A stretch of 37,281 nucleotides of DNA. It comes from Sunxiuqinia sp. (GTDB taxonomy: Bacteria; Bacteroidota; Bacteroidia; Bacteroidales; Prolixibacteraceae). The notes beneath the pieces are model-generated. The model saw only the letters and a program-made list of their open reading frames with translations. It did not search any database and was not told the DNA's origin. The translations under genes were made by a program, and so were the position numbers. The DNA lies in assembly GCA_024635605.1 (NCBI GenBank), contig JAGXIR010000080.1, positions 1 to 37,281 of the forward strand. Reading direction: 5' to 3'. Positions 7,529-16,163 of this stretch are shown in pieces. How positions within the stretch are numbered: the stretch's first letter is position 1; each line of letters begins with the position of its first letter.

Positions 7529-9462
7529 TGTACCTGTTCAACTTGTTTTAAAATTTTACGATTCACGTTGATGCTATATTGTTTCCGAAGTTTCTTAATC
7601 CACGCTTTCTCCAAATGGTTTTGATAGTCGGAAATATACAAGCCCCGGGCTTCATCCAGTGTTTTTGCCTCCGGGGCAACTTTGTTTCCCCTCACAAAAT
7701 GCAGGCCATCTCTGAAATCTTCGGGTTTTGACGCATTCCATACAAGGTAATCAACCAGTTCATCAGCTCCTTTTTCAACGTATCCAAATGCTATTTCGGC
7801 ACTGTTTTCTCCAAAATGATCGGCTAATTGGTCGCTTAGCTCTTCTTCCCTGATCTCGGGATCTTCCTCGAAAACAGCTTCTGTAAAGTCTTTCACTTCC
7901 AGGTTTTTACATTTGATGCTCCATCCATGAAACCGCTCTTCCCAATAATGGTTCGACTTGTTTTTTTGATAGAAGGCTTCCAGTCCGGCTGAATCCTTTG
8001 CTGCTGCATTCCATATTTTGTCTTCCGACAGGTTGAAGAGCAAAATGCCATCATGGTATTCCTGTATTAGGAATTGAAATTCCGGATATTTCTCTTCCAA
8101 TCTCGAATCTTCGTATTGCGTCAGGGTTTTGGCCACAAAATTTTCATAGGCCTGTTCAACTGAAACCTTGTCGTTCGCTTTTTCTTTCAGGTAACCGGCA
8201 AACTCTTTAGTTGATACTTTTTGATCGGCAAACTGAAAAAGGATTTGATCCGGCTTGGCTGGTCGGAAGGATTTGACGGCGTCTGATTTGATCAATAATG
8301 TAAGGGCTGTTGTTAGCTCGTCAAGTGCATGATGATCCTGTTCAAAGTTGTATTCTTCTTTTAGATTTTGAATGAAAATTTCGGAACTGTGTTGACTGAT
8401 GTCCGGGTTGTTGCGAATTTTCTCATTCAGGAAATCCTGAAGTTCGTCGAAGTCCGGAATCGGACGGTACTCCATGCGTTTGATGATGTGCCAGCCATAG
8501 GGCGTACGAATCACCGGTGAGAAGTCACCGTCATTTTCTAGCTGAAATGCGCGATCGGCAAATTCCGGCATCATGCCCGTTGACGAAAACCAAGAGAGAT
8601 CGCCACCGTTTTGCGCCGAACGCCGGTCATCCGAATGCTGCTCGGCCAGGGTCGCAAAATCAGCTCCATTTTCAAGTTCGTTCAAAATCGAGTCAAGCTC
8701 CTGCTTTTGTTTATTGACGGCCTCTTCGCCGGCATGCTCATCCAGTCTTTTCATGATGTGAGCCACTTTGATCTGGCCTTTTGCCGTTCGCTGGTCATTC
8801 ACCCGAATGAGGTGGTAGCCAAAGGAAGTTCGGACAGGTTTGGAAACTTCACCAACCGCGGTTTTATAGGCGGCATCCTCAAACGGATAAACCATTTGGA
8901 AGGCGCTAAAATAACCGAGTCGCCCTTTGTTTTGTTTTGCCGACGGATCTTCGGAATGCCTGATGGCAAGTTCGCCAAAGTCAGCTCCTTTCAGTAGTTG
9001 ATTTCTAAGCTCCACCATTTTGCTCCATGCTTGCAGCGTGTCCTCAGGTGTCGCTTTCTCATCCAGAAGCCTTAAAATATGGCTGGCATCTACCTCTGTT
9101 TTCATACGCTCGTAAGCGGTTTCCACCATTTGGTCGGTGTATTGAACTGCAGTGAGGTAAGGTTTTGCCAGTTCATTGCGATAGGCTTGTAGCTCGCTCA
9201 CAAAACCCGGCATGGTATCGTATCCCAAGCGTTCTGCCTCCAAAACTTTCAGCTTGAAGTCGATAAACAAATCCATGTATTCGGCAGGCGACTTTTTCTC
9301 GGAGTCATCCAATAGATAGCTGTTGTTTTTTTGATATAACCGTACAAATTCTTCCTTGGTTATGGCTTGCTCATCAATTTGCAGGATGATTTCGGAACCA
9401 GCCTGACCAAGTCCAATTGTTGTGGTTAAAATGGCAAAAAACAAGAGAATGAAACGATGCAT
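7525..9462 (-). CDS. Periplasmic peptidyl-prolyl isomerase with two parvulin domains
   Basis: This is a secreted PpiC/SurA-type foldase. After the signal peptide (MHRFILLFFAILTTTIGLGQ) comes a SurA-N-like helical region. Two parvulin domains in tandem follow: ASHILRLLDEKATPE to FGYHLIRVNDQRTAKG, then KVAHIMKRLDEHAGEE to YGWHIIKRMEYRP. Each carries the GG/G-x-L-G/S-W-F core (NKGRLGYFSAFQM; NGGDLSWFSSTGMMP). A long C-terminal region (about 290 aa) has no motif I recognise. The track start at 9489 adds nine residues; I prefer the ATG at 9462 because it begins directly at the signal peptide. The gene follows guaB by 51 nt with no visible terminator, and its stop overlaps the next start. Confidence 0.9.
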   Translation of the reverse strand: MHRFILLFFAILTTTIGLGQAGSEIILQIDEQAITKEEFVRLYQKNNSYLLDDSEKKSPAEYMDLFIDFKLKVLEAERLGYDTMPGFVSELQAYRNELAKPYLTAVQYTDQMVETAYERMKTEVDASHILRLLDEKATPEDTLQAWSKMVELRNQLLKGADFGELAIRHSEDPSAKQNKGRLGYFSAFQMVYPFEDAAYKTAVGEVSKPVRTSFGYHLIRVNDQRTAKGQIKVAHIMKRLDEHAGEEAVNKQKQELDSILNELENGADFATLAEQHSDDRRSAQNGGDLSWFSSTGMMPEFADRAFQLENDGDFSPVIRTPYGWHIIKRMEYRPIPDFDELQDFLNEKIRNNPDISQHSSEIFIQNLKEEYNFEQDHHALDELTTALTLLIKSDAVKSFRPAKPDQILFQFADQKVSTKEFAGYLKEKANDKVSVEQAYENFVAKTLTQYEDSRLEEKYPEFQFLIQEYHDGILLFNLSEDKIWNAAAKDSAGLEAFYQKNKSNHYWEERFHGWSIKCKNLEVKDFTEAVFEEDPEIREEELSDQLADHFGENSAEIAFGYVEKGADELVDYLVWNASKPEDFRDGLHFVRGNKVAPEAKTLDEARGLYISDYQNHLEKAWIKKLRKQYSINVNRKILKQVEQVQ

Positions 9463-9513
9463 AGAATGATTATCAGTTAAATTTTTCAATCACGCTTGAT
9501 GGCCGCAAACCGC

Positions 9514-10983
9514 TCAACGTGTACTGTAATTGGGGGCTTCGCGCGTTACAGAGACATCGTGCGGATGACTTTCCTGTACACCAGAGGCGGTTATTTTGGT
9601 GAATTTGGCGTGCATTAATTCCTGAATGTCTTTTGCACCACAATACCCCATGCCAGCCTTCAATCCACCAATCAACTGATAAAGTACTTCATATAAGGTT
9701 CCTTTGTACGGAACCCGGGCGGTAATTCCCTCGGGAACCAGTTTTTTGATATCATTTTCATACTGAAAATAGCGATCTTTCGATCCGGCCTGCATGGCTT
9801 CAACAGAACCCATGCCCCGGTAAGATTTGAATTTGCGTCCCTGAAAGATGATGGTTTCGCCCGGCGATTCTTCCACACCGGCAAACAGCGATCCGGCCAT
9901 AATGGAATTGGCGCCGGCGGCAATCGCTTTCACAATATCGCCCGAATACCGGATGCCGCCATCAGCAATCAATGGAACATCGCTGTCTTTCAGGCTTTTT
10001 GCAACATCGTAAATTGCCGACAGTTGTGGAATTCCGACGCCAGCTACCACGCGGGTGGTGCAAATTGATCCGGGGCCAATCCCCACTTTTACAGCATCGG
10101 CACCGGCTAAAACCAAGTCGGTAGCCGCTTCGGCGGTGGCAATGTTTCCGGCAATAAAGTCAATCTCCGGGTATTTAGATTTAGCCTGACGCAAGGTTTC
10201 CAAAACACCTTTCGAATGTCCGTGGGCCGTGTCAATCACAATGGCATCAACCTGTGCTTTTACCAATTCATCAATCCGATCCATCGAATCAGAAGTTACA
10301 CCCACTCCAGCGGCAACACGCAAACGTCCTTTTTCATCTTTGCAAGCCCGAGGTTTATCCTTGGCCTTGGTAATATCTTTATATGTAACCAGGCCAATCA
10401 GCTTTTTGTGCTGATCAACGACCGGTAGTTTTTCAATTTTATATTTCTGAAGAATTTCCGCTGCTTTTTCCAAATCTGTTGATTCAGCGGTGTAAACCAG
10501 GTTTTCCGATGTCATGACTTCGGCAATCGGACGGTCCATGTTTTGTTCAAATCGCAGGTCGCGGTTGGTGACAATGCCAACCAGTATGTTATTGGAATCC
10601 ACCACCGGAATGCCTCCGATTTTGTATGTTCTCATGATTTCCAGTGCATGGTGAACCAGCTTTTCCCGTTCAATGGTAATGGGATTATAAATCATGCCAT
10701 TTTCGGCGCGTTTAACCGAAATCACCTGCCGGGCTTGCTCTTCAATGCTCATGTTTTTATGAATCACTCCAATACCTCCCTCACGGGCAATGGCGATGGC
10801 CATGGTCCATTCTGTTACGGTATCCATGGCTGCCGTAACAATGGGAGTATTTAATTTTATAGAGCGTGAAAATGAAGAACTCAAATCCACGTCATGGGGC
10901 AATACATCAGAATATGAGGGGATTAGCAAAACATCGTCAAATGTTAGTCCCTCTGAAACAATTTTATCTGTGTGAAACGACAT
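9514..10983 (-). CDS. guaB: IMP dehydrogenase
   Basis: It oxidises IMP to XMP with NAD+, the committed step of GMP synthesis. The TIM barrel is interrupted by two CBS domains at about residues 95-205 ([13 protein letters not shown] region, [20 protein letters not shown]). The catalytic loop signature [15 protein letters not shown] carries the nucleophilic Cys at about residue 305, and the IMP-binding [10 protein letters not shown] and the mobile flap [10 protein letters not shown] are present. At 489 aa it is full length. An exact -7 motif lies 30 nt upstream of the ATG (separate entry). It appears to lead the minus-strand run into the PPIase genes, though co-transcription is inferred only from the short gap. 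Confidence 0.98.
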   Translation of the reverse strand: MSFHTDKIVSEGLTFDDVLLIPSYSDVLPHDVDLSSSFSRSIKLNTPIVTAAMDTVTEWTMAIAIAREGGIGVIHKNMSIEEQARQVISVKRAENGMIYNPITIEREKLVHHALEIMRTYKIGGIPVVDSNNILVGIVTNRDLRFEQNMDRPIAEVMTSENLVYTAESTDLEKAAEILQKYKIEKLPVVDQHKKLIGLVTYKDITKAKDKPRACKDEKGRLRVAAGVGVTSDSMDRIDELVKAQVDAIVIDTAHGHSKGVLETLRQAKSKYPEIDFIAGNIATAEAATDLVLAGADAVKVGIGPGSICTTRVVAGVGIPQLSAIYDVAKSLKDSDVPLIADGGIRYSGDIVKAIAAGANSIMAGSLFAGVEESPGETIIFQGRKFKSYRGMGSVEAMQAGSKDRYFQYENDIKKLVPEGITARVPYKGTLYEVLYQLIGGLKAGMGYCGAKDIQELMHAKFTKITASGVQESHPHDVSVTREAPNYSTR

Positions 10984-11012
10984 GAAGCGGATTTTTTGAT
11001 TGAAATATAGGC

Positions 11013-11020
11013 CAAAACTA
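11013..11020 (-). promoter_or_regulatory. Candidate -7 element of the guaB promoter
   Basis: TAGTTTTG on the minus strand matches the Bacteroidota TAnnTTTG -7 consensus exactly. It would put transcription start about 24 nt before the guaB ATG at 10983. No good -33 TTG at 17-23 nt spacing is visible, so the call rests on the -7 element and position alone. Confidence 0.35.
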
Positions 11021-11141
11021 CAAAAAATAACCGGATTAAGCTTTGGTTTTGGCGTTGCAAGTCTCCATTAAAAAAATTAAATTTCATTAAAATTTGTTAA
11101 GTTGAATCTGTTTTTATAATCATTGCAAAAAATTAGTTCGT

Positions 11142-13073
11142 TTGAGTGATTTTAAATCCATATTAACCCGCTACTGGGGCTATTCGGTGTTTCGTCCGTT
11201 GCAGGAAGAAATTATCCAGTCGATTGATGACGGGAATGATACGCTTGGCCTAATGCCAACCGGAGGAGGTAAATCCATTACGTTTCAGGTGTATTCACTT
11301 GCCAAACCAGGAATTTGCCTGGTCATCACGCCACTTATTTCGTTGATGAAGGACCAGGTTGAAAACCTGAACAAAAAGGGAATAAAAGCATTGGCTATTC
11401 ATTCGGGATTGAGCCAGCAGGAAATAAAAGGTGCTTTTGACAAAGCCAGCTGGGGCGACTATAAATTTTTGTATTTGTCGCCGGAACGTGTGAACACCGA
11501 GCGCTTTAAGGATCATCTGGCCAACATGGACATCAACCTGATTACCGTGGATGAGGCGCACTGTATTTCGCAGTGGGGCTATGATTTCAGGCCGAGTTAC
11601 CGGAAGATTACCGAACTTCGGAAGTTGCTGCCCGGCGTCCCGGTTTTGGCGCTTACAGCAACGGCAACCCGCGAAGTGGAAAAAGACATTCAGAAACAGC
11701 TTGATTTTAAAAAAGAGCATGTGCTTCGGAAAAGTTTTTTCCGCGACAATTTGATTTATATTGTGCGGGAACGCGAAGATAAAATGCAGTACTTGCTGCA
11801 ATCGGTTCAGCGGGCAAAAGGAACCGGAATTGTTTACGTACGGAGCCGCAAGTTGACCAAGGAAATCAGTGAGTATTTGCGGAAGAATAAAATTTCGGCT
11901 GATTATTACCATGCTGGTTTGAGCAGCTTGAGCCGGGAAAAGAAGCAGGACGACTGGAAATCGGGCAAAACACGGGTGATTGTTGCAACGAACGCGTTTG
12001 GGATGGGAATTGATAAGGCGAATGTCCGTTTCGTGATCCATTACGGGCCGGCTGATTCGCCCGAAGCTTATTTTCAGGAAGCGGGCAGGGCAGGGCGCGA
12101 CGGAAACAAAGCCTATGCTGTGCTGATTTATGGCAAGTCGGATGTGCTGGCACTGAAGAAGTATGTCGAAAAATCATTTCCCGAAATCGAGGTCATTAAA
12201 AATGTTTACCAGGCCCTTTGCAACACTTTTCAGCTGGCTGTTGGCTATGGAAAGAATCAAACCAAAGATTTTAATTTGGGTGATTTTGCATCGAAATATA
12301 CCATGCAGATTCAACTAATTTACAGCAGCATCAAGATTTTACAACGCGAAGGTTACCTGGAATTAACGGATGAATCTGACAATCCTTCGCGGCTGATTTT
12401 TATTGTTGGGCGCGATGATTTATACAAATTTCAGGTGGCCAATTCGAGCTTTGATGGATTTATCAAATTGCTGCTTCGTTCCTATTCCGGCCTGTTTTCT
12501 GATTATGTGCCAATTAATGAGGATCTGTTGGCCAAACGTGCCGGGCTTAAAATTGATGTTGTGTTCAGGTTTCTGAATCATTTGAATTCCCATAAGATTA
12601 TTCACTATATCCCCAGGAAAAATACGCCCTACATTTATTTCCCAAAAGAGCGAATTGATATCAGTCGGTTAAAAATATCAAAGGAACATTATGCCGACCG
12701 GAAGCACGATTATCAGAAAAGGGTGGACGCAATGATTCATTATTCAACTCAAAAGCTGAAATGTCGAAGCCAGGTGTTGCTGCACTATTTTGGTGAGGAT
12801 GAGTCGGTTCGCTGTGGAAATTGTGATGTCTGTTTGGAGCGAAATGAGCTGGGATTAAGCAAGCTGGAGTTTGATCGACTGGCCGGTGAGATCAGGGAGA
12901 ACCTGAAGGAAGCTTGCTCGTTTGATGAATTGATTATGAAATTGAAAGGTAATGAAGACTTGAAAATAAAGGTTATTCGTTGGTTGATGGACAATGGAAA
13001 AATTGTTCGGCGCATTGATAATAAGTTGGAATGGAAGCGAAATGAGCAGGCAAATGGCGCAAAACCCAACTGA
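11142..13073 (+). CDS. recQ: RecQ-family ATP-dependent DNA helicase, short form
   Basis: This is a 3'-5' superfamily 2 DNA helicase used in recombination and fork repair. Motif I PTGGGKS (39-45), motif II DEAHCISQWGYDFRPSY, motif III LALTATAT, motif VI EAGRAGRDG and the FGMGIDKANVRFVIHYG segment are all present. The RecQ zinc-binding region shows the four cysteines in KLKCRSQVLLHYF and RCGNCDVC at about 543-567. I do not see an HRDC domain; after the zinc/winged-helix part the protein ends in a short basic tail (643 aa). The start is a TTG at 11142: there is no in-frame ATG near the conserved opening FKSILTRYWGYSVFRPLQ. It is divergent from guaB. Confidence 0.95.
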   Translation: MSDFKSILTRYWGYSVFRPLQEEIIQSIDDGNDTLGLMPTGGGKSITFQVYSLAKPGICLVITPLISLMKDQVENLNKKGIKALAIHSGLSQQEIKGAFDKASWGDYKFLYLSPERVNTERFKDHLANMDINLITVDEAHCISQWGYDFRPSYRKITELRKLLPGVPVLALTATATREVEKDIQKQLDFKKEHVLRKSFFRDNLIYIVREREDKMQYLLQSVQRAKGTGIVYVRSRKLTKEISEYLRKNKISADYYHAGLSSLSREKKQDDWKSGKTRVIVATNAFGMGIDKANVRFVIHYGPADSPEAYFQEAGRAGRDGNKAYAVLIYGKSDVLALKKYVEKSFPEIEVIKNVYQALCNTFQLAVGYGKNQTKDFNLGDFASKYTMQIQLIYSSIKILQREGYLELTDESDNPSRLIFIVGRDDLYKFQVANSSFDGFIKLLLRSYSGLFSDYVPINEDLLAKRAGLKIDVVFRFLNHLNSHKIIHYIPRKNTPYIYFPKERIDISRLKISKEHYADRKHDYQKRVDAMIHYSTQKLKCRSQVLLHYFGEDESVRCGNCDVCLERNELGLSKLEFDRLAGEIRENLKEACSFDELIMKLKGNEDLKIKVIRWLMDNGKIVRRIDNKLEWKRNEQANGAKPN

Positions 13074-13088
13074 AACGGAAAATCTTAT

Positions 13089-13096
13089 TATTTTTG
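13089..13096 (+). promoter_or_regulatory. Possible -7 element upstream of the DUF5063 gene
   Basis: TATTTTTG fits TAnnTTTG exactly and lies 13 nt before the ATG at 13110, just past the recQ stop. No TTG is found at the proper upstream spacing, so this is a weak call that could provide an internal start for the DUF5063-exonuclease-methyltransferase genes. Confidence 0.25.
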
Positions 13097-13109
13097 CAGG
13101 ATTAATTGT

Positions 13110-13745
13110 ATGACTATGACCGGGAAAAGTTTAAATCCTATTGTTTATTCAAAAAATGTAATTGAGTTTGTTACTGTAGCCAATGAGTACTGTAGCTTTT
13201 TGGAAGCAGCCAGCACACTGACTACGCGGGTTTTTCTGAATAAAGTTCAAAAAATTCTGCCTTTGCTTTACCTGAAAACTTCGGTGTTGCCGGAGGTGGA
13301 AAGCTACGAAGAAATGGGACTTGAGAAATTTGTCAGCGAGGTAGATTATAATTTTCTTCAGCAGAAGGTGATGAACTTGTTGGGTGAATACGATGATTTT
13401 CAGGAAGTGTTTGATGCTGAAATGCAATTTAGCGATGGGCCTTTGACTGCGAGTATTTCAGAATGTTTAGCCGATATTTACCAGGATTTGAAGGATTTTT
13501 TGATGTCGTACCGAACCGGCGATGAGCTGGTTATGCAAGAAGCTTTGTGGGCGTGCATGGATAATTTTAAAAACTTTTGGGGACAACGCCTGGTTAATTC
13601 GCTGCGGGCTGTTCATTCGCTTGTTTATAGCGACAATGATTTGGATGCCCAAGTGAAGCCGGTAGCTGGAAATGAGGATGAAGGAGACGAGGGAAACAAT
13701 AAACCGGATTGGCTCAATCAATTATTTAAGAATCAGGGAGAATAG
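13110..13745 (+). CDS. DUF5063 domain-containing protein
   Basis: This is a 211-aa soluble, largely helical acidic protein without signal peptide or membrane segment. I recognise it as a DUF5063 member by its opening (VEFVTVANEYCSFLE-like segment, LNKVQKILPLLYLKTSVLPEVE) and by its usual position directly in front of an RNase D-like exonuclease. The C-terminal tail is strongly acidic (NEDEGDEGNNKPDW). No catalytic motif can be seen. It ends 2 nt before the exonuclease start, so the two are probably translated together. Biochemical function is unknown; association with the exonuclease is inferred from proximity. Confidence 0.8.
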   Translation: MTMTGKSLNPIVYSKNVIEFVTVANEYCSFLEAASTLTTRVFLNKVQKILPLLYLKTSVLPEVESYEEMGLEKFVSEVDYNFLQQKVMNLLGEYDDFQEVFDAEMQFSDGPLTASISECLADIYQDLKDFLMSYRTGDELVMQEALWACMDNFKNFWGQRLVNSLRAVHSLVYSDNDLDAQVKPVAGNEDEGDEGNNKPDWLNQLFKNQGE

Positions 13746-13747
13746 AT

Positions 13748-14326
13748 ATGTTTATAGAAAGTATTACAAAAGAAGCACTGGCCAATTTGCCTTTACATGC
13801 CTTTGACGGGGAGATTTTTTTGGTTGAAAATGAAGAACAGCTGAAAACAGCCATCGACTATCTGAAAAATCAGGAGGTGCTTGGTTTTGATACCGAAACA
13901 AAGCCTTCCTTTAAGCGCGGACAGATTCATCAGGTGGCTTTATTGCAGCTGTCAACCTGTGACAAAGCTTTTATTATCAGAATCAGTAAAATTGGATTAC
14001 CCAACATGCTGAAAGATATTCTGGCTGATGAAAACATTACCAAGGTTGGTGTGGCCATTCGCGATGATATCAAAGCCTTACAAAAGATCAACCGGTTCAC
14101 TCCACGTGGCTTTATTGAACTGCAGGACGAGGTAAAAGATTATGGTATTCAGGACTTTAGTCTGAAGAAAATTACCGGTATCGTGCTGGGTTTCCGCATC
14201 TCAAAATCGCAGCGCCTGTCCAATTGGGAAGCCGATCAATTAACAGAAGCTCAACTGAGTTATGCAGCTACCGACGCATGGGTTTCCTGTGAGATATTTA
14301 ATTCGCTAATTACGGCACAATCATGA
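13748..14326 (+). CDS. 3'-5' exonuclease, RNase D-like (DEDDy)
   Basis: This is a DEDD-type 3'-5' exonuclease domain protein of 192 aa. The metal-binding acidic residues are visible: Exo I in LGFDTETKPSF (D and E), Exo II around VGVAIRDDIKAL (D) and Exo III in YAATDAW with the Tyr four residues before the last Asp, which makes it DEDDy. It lacks the HRDC domains of full RNase D, so it is a stand-alone exonuclease domain that could act on RNA or DNA ends. It follows DUF5063 by 2 nt and overlaps the methyltransferase start (ATGA at 14323-14326). Confidence 0.9.
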   Translation: MFIESITKEALANLPLHAFDGEIFLVENEEQLKTAIDYLKNQEVLGFDTETKPSFKRGQIHQVALLQLSTCDKAFIIRISKIGLPNMLKDILADENITKVGVAIRDDIKALQKINRFTPRGFIELQDEVKDYGIQDFSLKKITGIVLGFRISKSQRLSNWEADQLTEAQLSYAATDAWVSCEIFNSLITAQS

Positions 14327-15507
14327 CCTTACCAATCGTTACACTGAAACCTGGGAAAGAACAATCGCTCAACCGTTTTCATCCCTGGATTTTTTCAGGT
14401 GCCATCAATTTTGTTAGTCAGGAACTTGAAGAAGGCGAATTGGTCCGCGTGGTTTCCAGCAGGCAGGATTTTCTGGCTATTGGCCATTACCAAATAGGTT
14501 CCATTGCCGTTCGTATTATTACTTTTGAAGACACCACGATCGATTCTGATTTCTGGGAGAAAAAACTTCTGGTAGCGCTCAATTTGCGCCGGGCTCTTGG
14601 GTTGCCTGGAAGTGAGCAGACCAATGTTTTTCGATTGATACATGGCGAGGGTGATGGGATGCCAGGATTAATCGTTGATTTTTATAATGGCACGGCAGTG
14701 TACCAGGCCCATTCGGTGGGTATGTATCATATCCGGCATGAGTTGGCTAAAGTTCTAAAGAAGTTGATGGGCGACTCGTTGGTTGCTGTTTACGATAAGA
14801 GTGACAAAACGCTTCCTTTTAAAGCTGATATTCAGCCTGAAAATGGTTATCTGCTTGGAAATTCAGAACCTTGTATTGTTCAGGAATATGGTCTTTCGTA
14901 TCAGGTGGATTGGGTTCAAGGGCAGAAAACCGGCTTTTTCATCGATCAGCGGGAAAACCGAAAGTTGGTTGAGCAATTTGCTATGGGGCGTGATGTGCTG
15001 AATATGTTTTGTTATAGTGGGGGCTTTTCGTTTTTTGCCATGCAGGGTGGCGCTAATTTGGTGCATTCGGTTGATTCATCGGCAAAAGCAATTGAGCTGA
15101 CCAATCAAAACGTAGCCCTGAATTTTAGAGACGATCAGCGGCACGAGGCTTTTGCTGCTGACGCATTCGATTTTATGCGCGATATGAAAAATCGCTATGA
15201 CCTGATTATTCTTGATCCACCGGCATTTGCCAAGCACCGCGGAGCCTTGCGACAGGCACTTCAGGCATATAAACGGCTGAACGCGAAAGCTTTTGAGCAG
15301 ATTCGGCCAGGTGGCATTTTATTTACTTTCAGTTGTTCGCAGGTTGTTAGTAAGGATCAATTCAGGGAGGCAGTCTTCTCCGGAGCCGCAATCTCCGGGC
15401 GGAAGGTGCGTATTTTACACCAGCTTCACCAGCCGGCAGATCACCCGGTCAATATTTACCATCCCGAAGGAGAATATCTGAAAGGTTTGGTTTTATACAT
15501 TGATTAA
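14323..15507 (+). CDS. Class I SAM-dependent rRNA methyltransferase (RlmI/RlmK-like, PUA plus methyltransferase)
   Basis: The 394-aa product matches the RlmI/YccW class that methylates cytosine C5 in 23S rRNA. An N-terminal PUA-like domain (LKPGKEQSLNRFHPWIFSGAI) is followed by the RlmI linker (GFFIDQRENRKLV). The Rossmann methyltransferase shows motif I VLNMFCYSGGFSFFAMQGGA and the catalytic-region motif LDPPAFAKHR. C-terminal motifs FTFSCSQVVS and HQPADHPVNIYHPEGEYLKGL are typical. The start overlaps the exonuclease stop, which implies co-translation. The exact target base is not provable from the sequence. Confidence 0.9.
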   Translation: MTLPIVTLKPGKEQSLNRFHPWIFSGAINFVSQELEEGELVRVVSSRQDFLAIGHYQIGSIAVRIITFEDTTIDSDFWEKKLLVALNLRRALGLPGSEQTNVFRLIHGEGDGMPGLIVDFYNGTAVYQAHSVGMYHIRHELAKVLKKLMGDSLVAVYDKSDKTLPFKADIQPENGYLLGNSEPCIVQEYGLSYQVDWVQGQKTGFFIDQRENRKLVEQFAMGRDVLNMFCYSGGFSFFAMQGGANLVHSVDSSAKAIELTNQNVALNFRDDQRHEAFAADAFDFMRDMKNRYDLIILDPPAFAKHRGALRQALQAYKRLNAKAFEQIRPGGILFTFSCSQVVSKDQFREAVFSGAAISGRKVRILHQLHQPADHPVNIYHPEGEYLKGLVLYID

Positions 15508-15823
15508 CTGAGATATACTCACTAACCAGTTTGCATGTTCTTCACATAAATAAACAGTTAAAAAAACTTGTAGATTCAGAACAATACTTATTTTTGTATA
15601 TAGTATGGTTGAGAATTGGAAGTTTTTGAGATAGAATCAAGCCTTTTCCCATAAAATGAATTCAAATTCATTCCCAACTGTCAACGTTATTTTATGTATT
15701 GTGGGTGGGGCTAAATTTGCTCGGTTTCGGTGATCATTTTATTTATAAAATTCAATTTTCCGGTCCACATTTTTTGCTCCGCCAGTTATGTTTTTATTCA
15801 TTTCTAATTTTTATTCTTAAATT
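15508..15823 (+). other. 316-bp region with promoter and long leader of the RRM gene
   Basis: Apart from the promoter at 15567-15596, this stretch seems to be untranslated leader. It holds a 25-codon possible upstream ORF (15656-15733, MNSNSFPTVNVILC...). There are short inverted repeats, TGAATT-CA-AATTCA near 15657 and AAAAT-TCA-ATTTT near 15749, that could fold at low temperature. A G-rich patch GTGGGTGGGG lies near 15701. I see no convincing terminator or known RNA family here. Confidence 0.4.
15567..15596 (+). promoter_or_regulatory. Bacteroidota-type promoter for the RRM gene
   Basis: CTTG (15567-15570) and TATTTTTG (15589-15596, exact TAnnTTTG) are separated by 18 nt, a good fit to the TTG / TAnnTTTG promoter layout. 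The predicted transcript start near 15603 leaves a leader of roughly 220 nt before the RRM start codon at 15824. Confidence 0.5.
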
Positions 15824-16096
15824 ATGAACATTTACGTAGGTAACCTGGACTACAATCTTCAGGAAGATGCACTGGGTGAAATTTTTGCAGAGTACGGAGA
15901 AGTTGTTTCCGTAAAAATCGTAAAGGACCGTGAAACTGGTAGAGCTAAAGGTTTTGGCTTTGTTGAAATGGCCGTTGAAGCAGAAGGTGACAAGGCTGTT
16001 ACTGAACTGGATGGAGCTGAACTCAATGGAAGGAATATAAAAGTTAATAAAGCCCGGCCCCGACCGGAAAGATCTCCGAGAAGAGATCGCTATTAA
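15824..16096 (+). CDS. Small RNA-binding protein with a single RRM
   Basis: This is a 90-aa single RNA-recognition-motif protein that binds single-stranded RNA. RNP2 is IYVGNL (residues 3-8) and RNP1 is KGFGFVEM (about 46-53), both with the aromatic residues that stack on RNA bases. The C-terminal tail is short, basic and Arg/Pro-rich (RPRPERSPRRDRY). This is the same design as the cyanobacterial and Bacteroidota Rbp proteins, which are often cold- or stress-induced. It is monocistronic between an upstream promoter with a long leader and a terminator directly downstream. The specific RNA targets are unknown. Confidence 0.93.
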   Translation: MNIYVGNLDYNLQEDALGEIFAEYGEVVSVKIVKDRETGRAKGFGFVEMAVEAEGDKAVTELDGAELNGRNIKVNKARPRPERSPRRDRY

Positions 16097-16128
16097 TTTC
16101 GTGGCTTTTATATTGTGCTAAAAATATT

Positions 16129-16161
16129 GGTTCGTCCGGGTAATCCCAGACGAACCTTTTT
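16129..16161. terminator. Terminator between convergent RRM and GAF genes
   Basis: GGTTCGTC followed by CGG pairs with CCAGACGAACC (one internal mismatch) around a short loop, and TTTTTG follows on the plus strand (about 16157-16161). In the reverse direction AATATTTTT follows, so it may act both ways. It lies 32 nt after the RRM stop and just beyond the end of the GAF gene. Confidence 0.8.
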
Positions 16162-16163
16162 GT

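Noticed and set aside
11295-12041. 248-aa minus-strand ORF inside recQ
   Set aside because: It is fully antisense to recQ, with no domain I recognise. It is a shadow of a real gene.
15656-15733. 25-codon ORF in the RRM leader as a gene
   Set aside because: Too short and without supporting signal. Kept only as a possible uORF in the leader finding.
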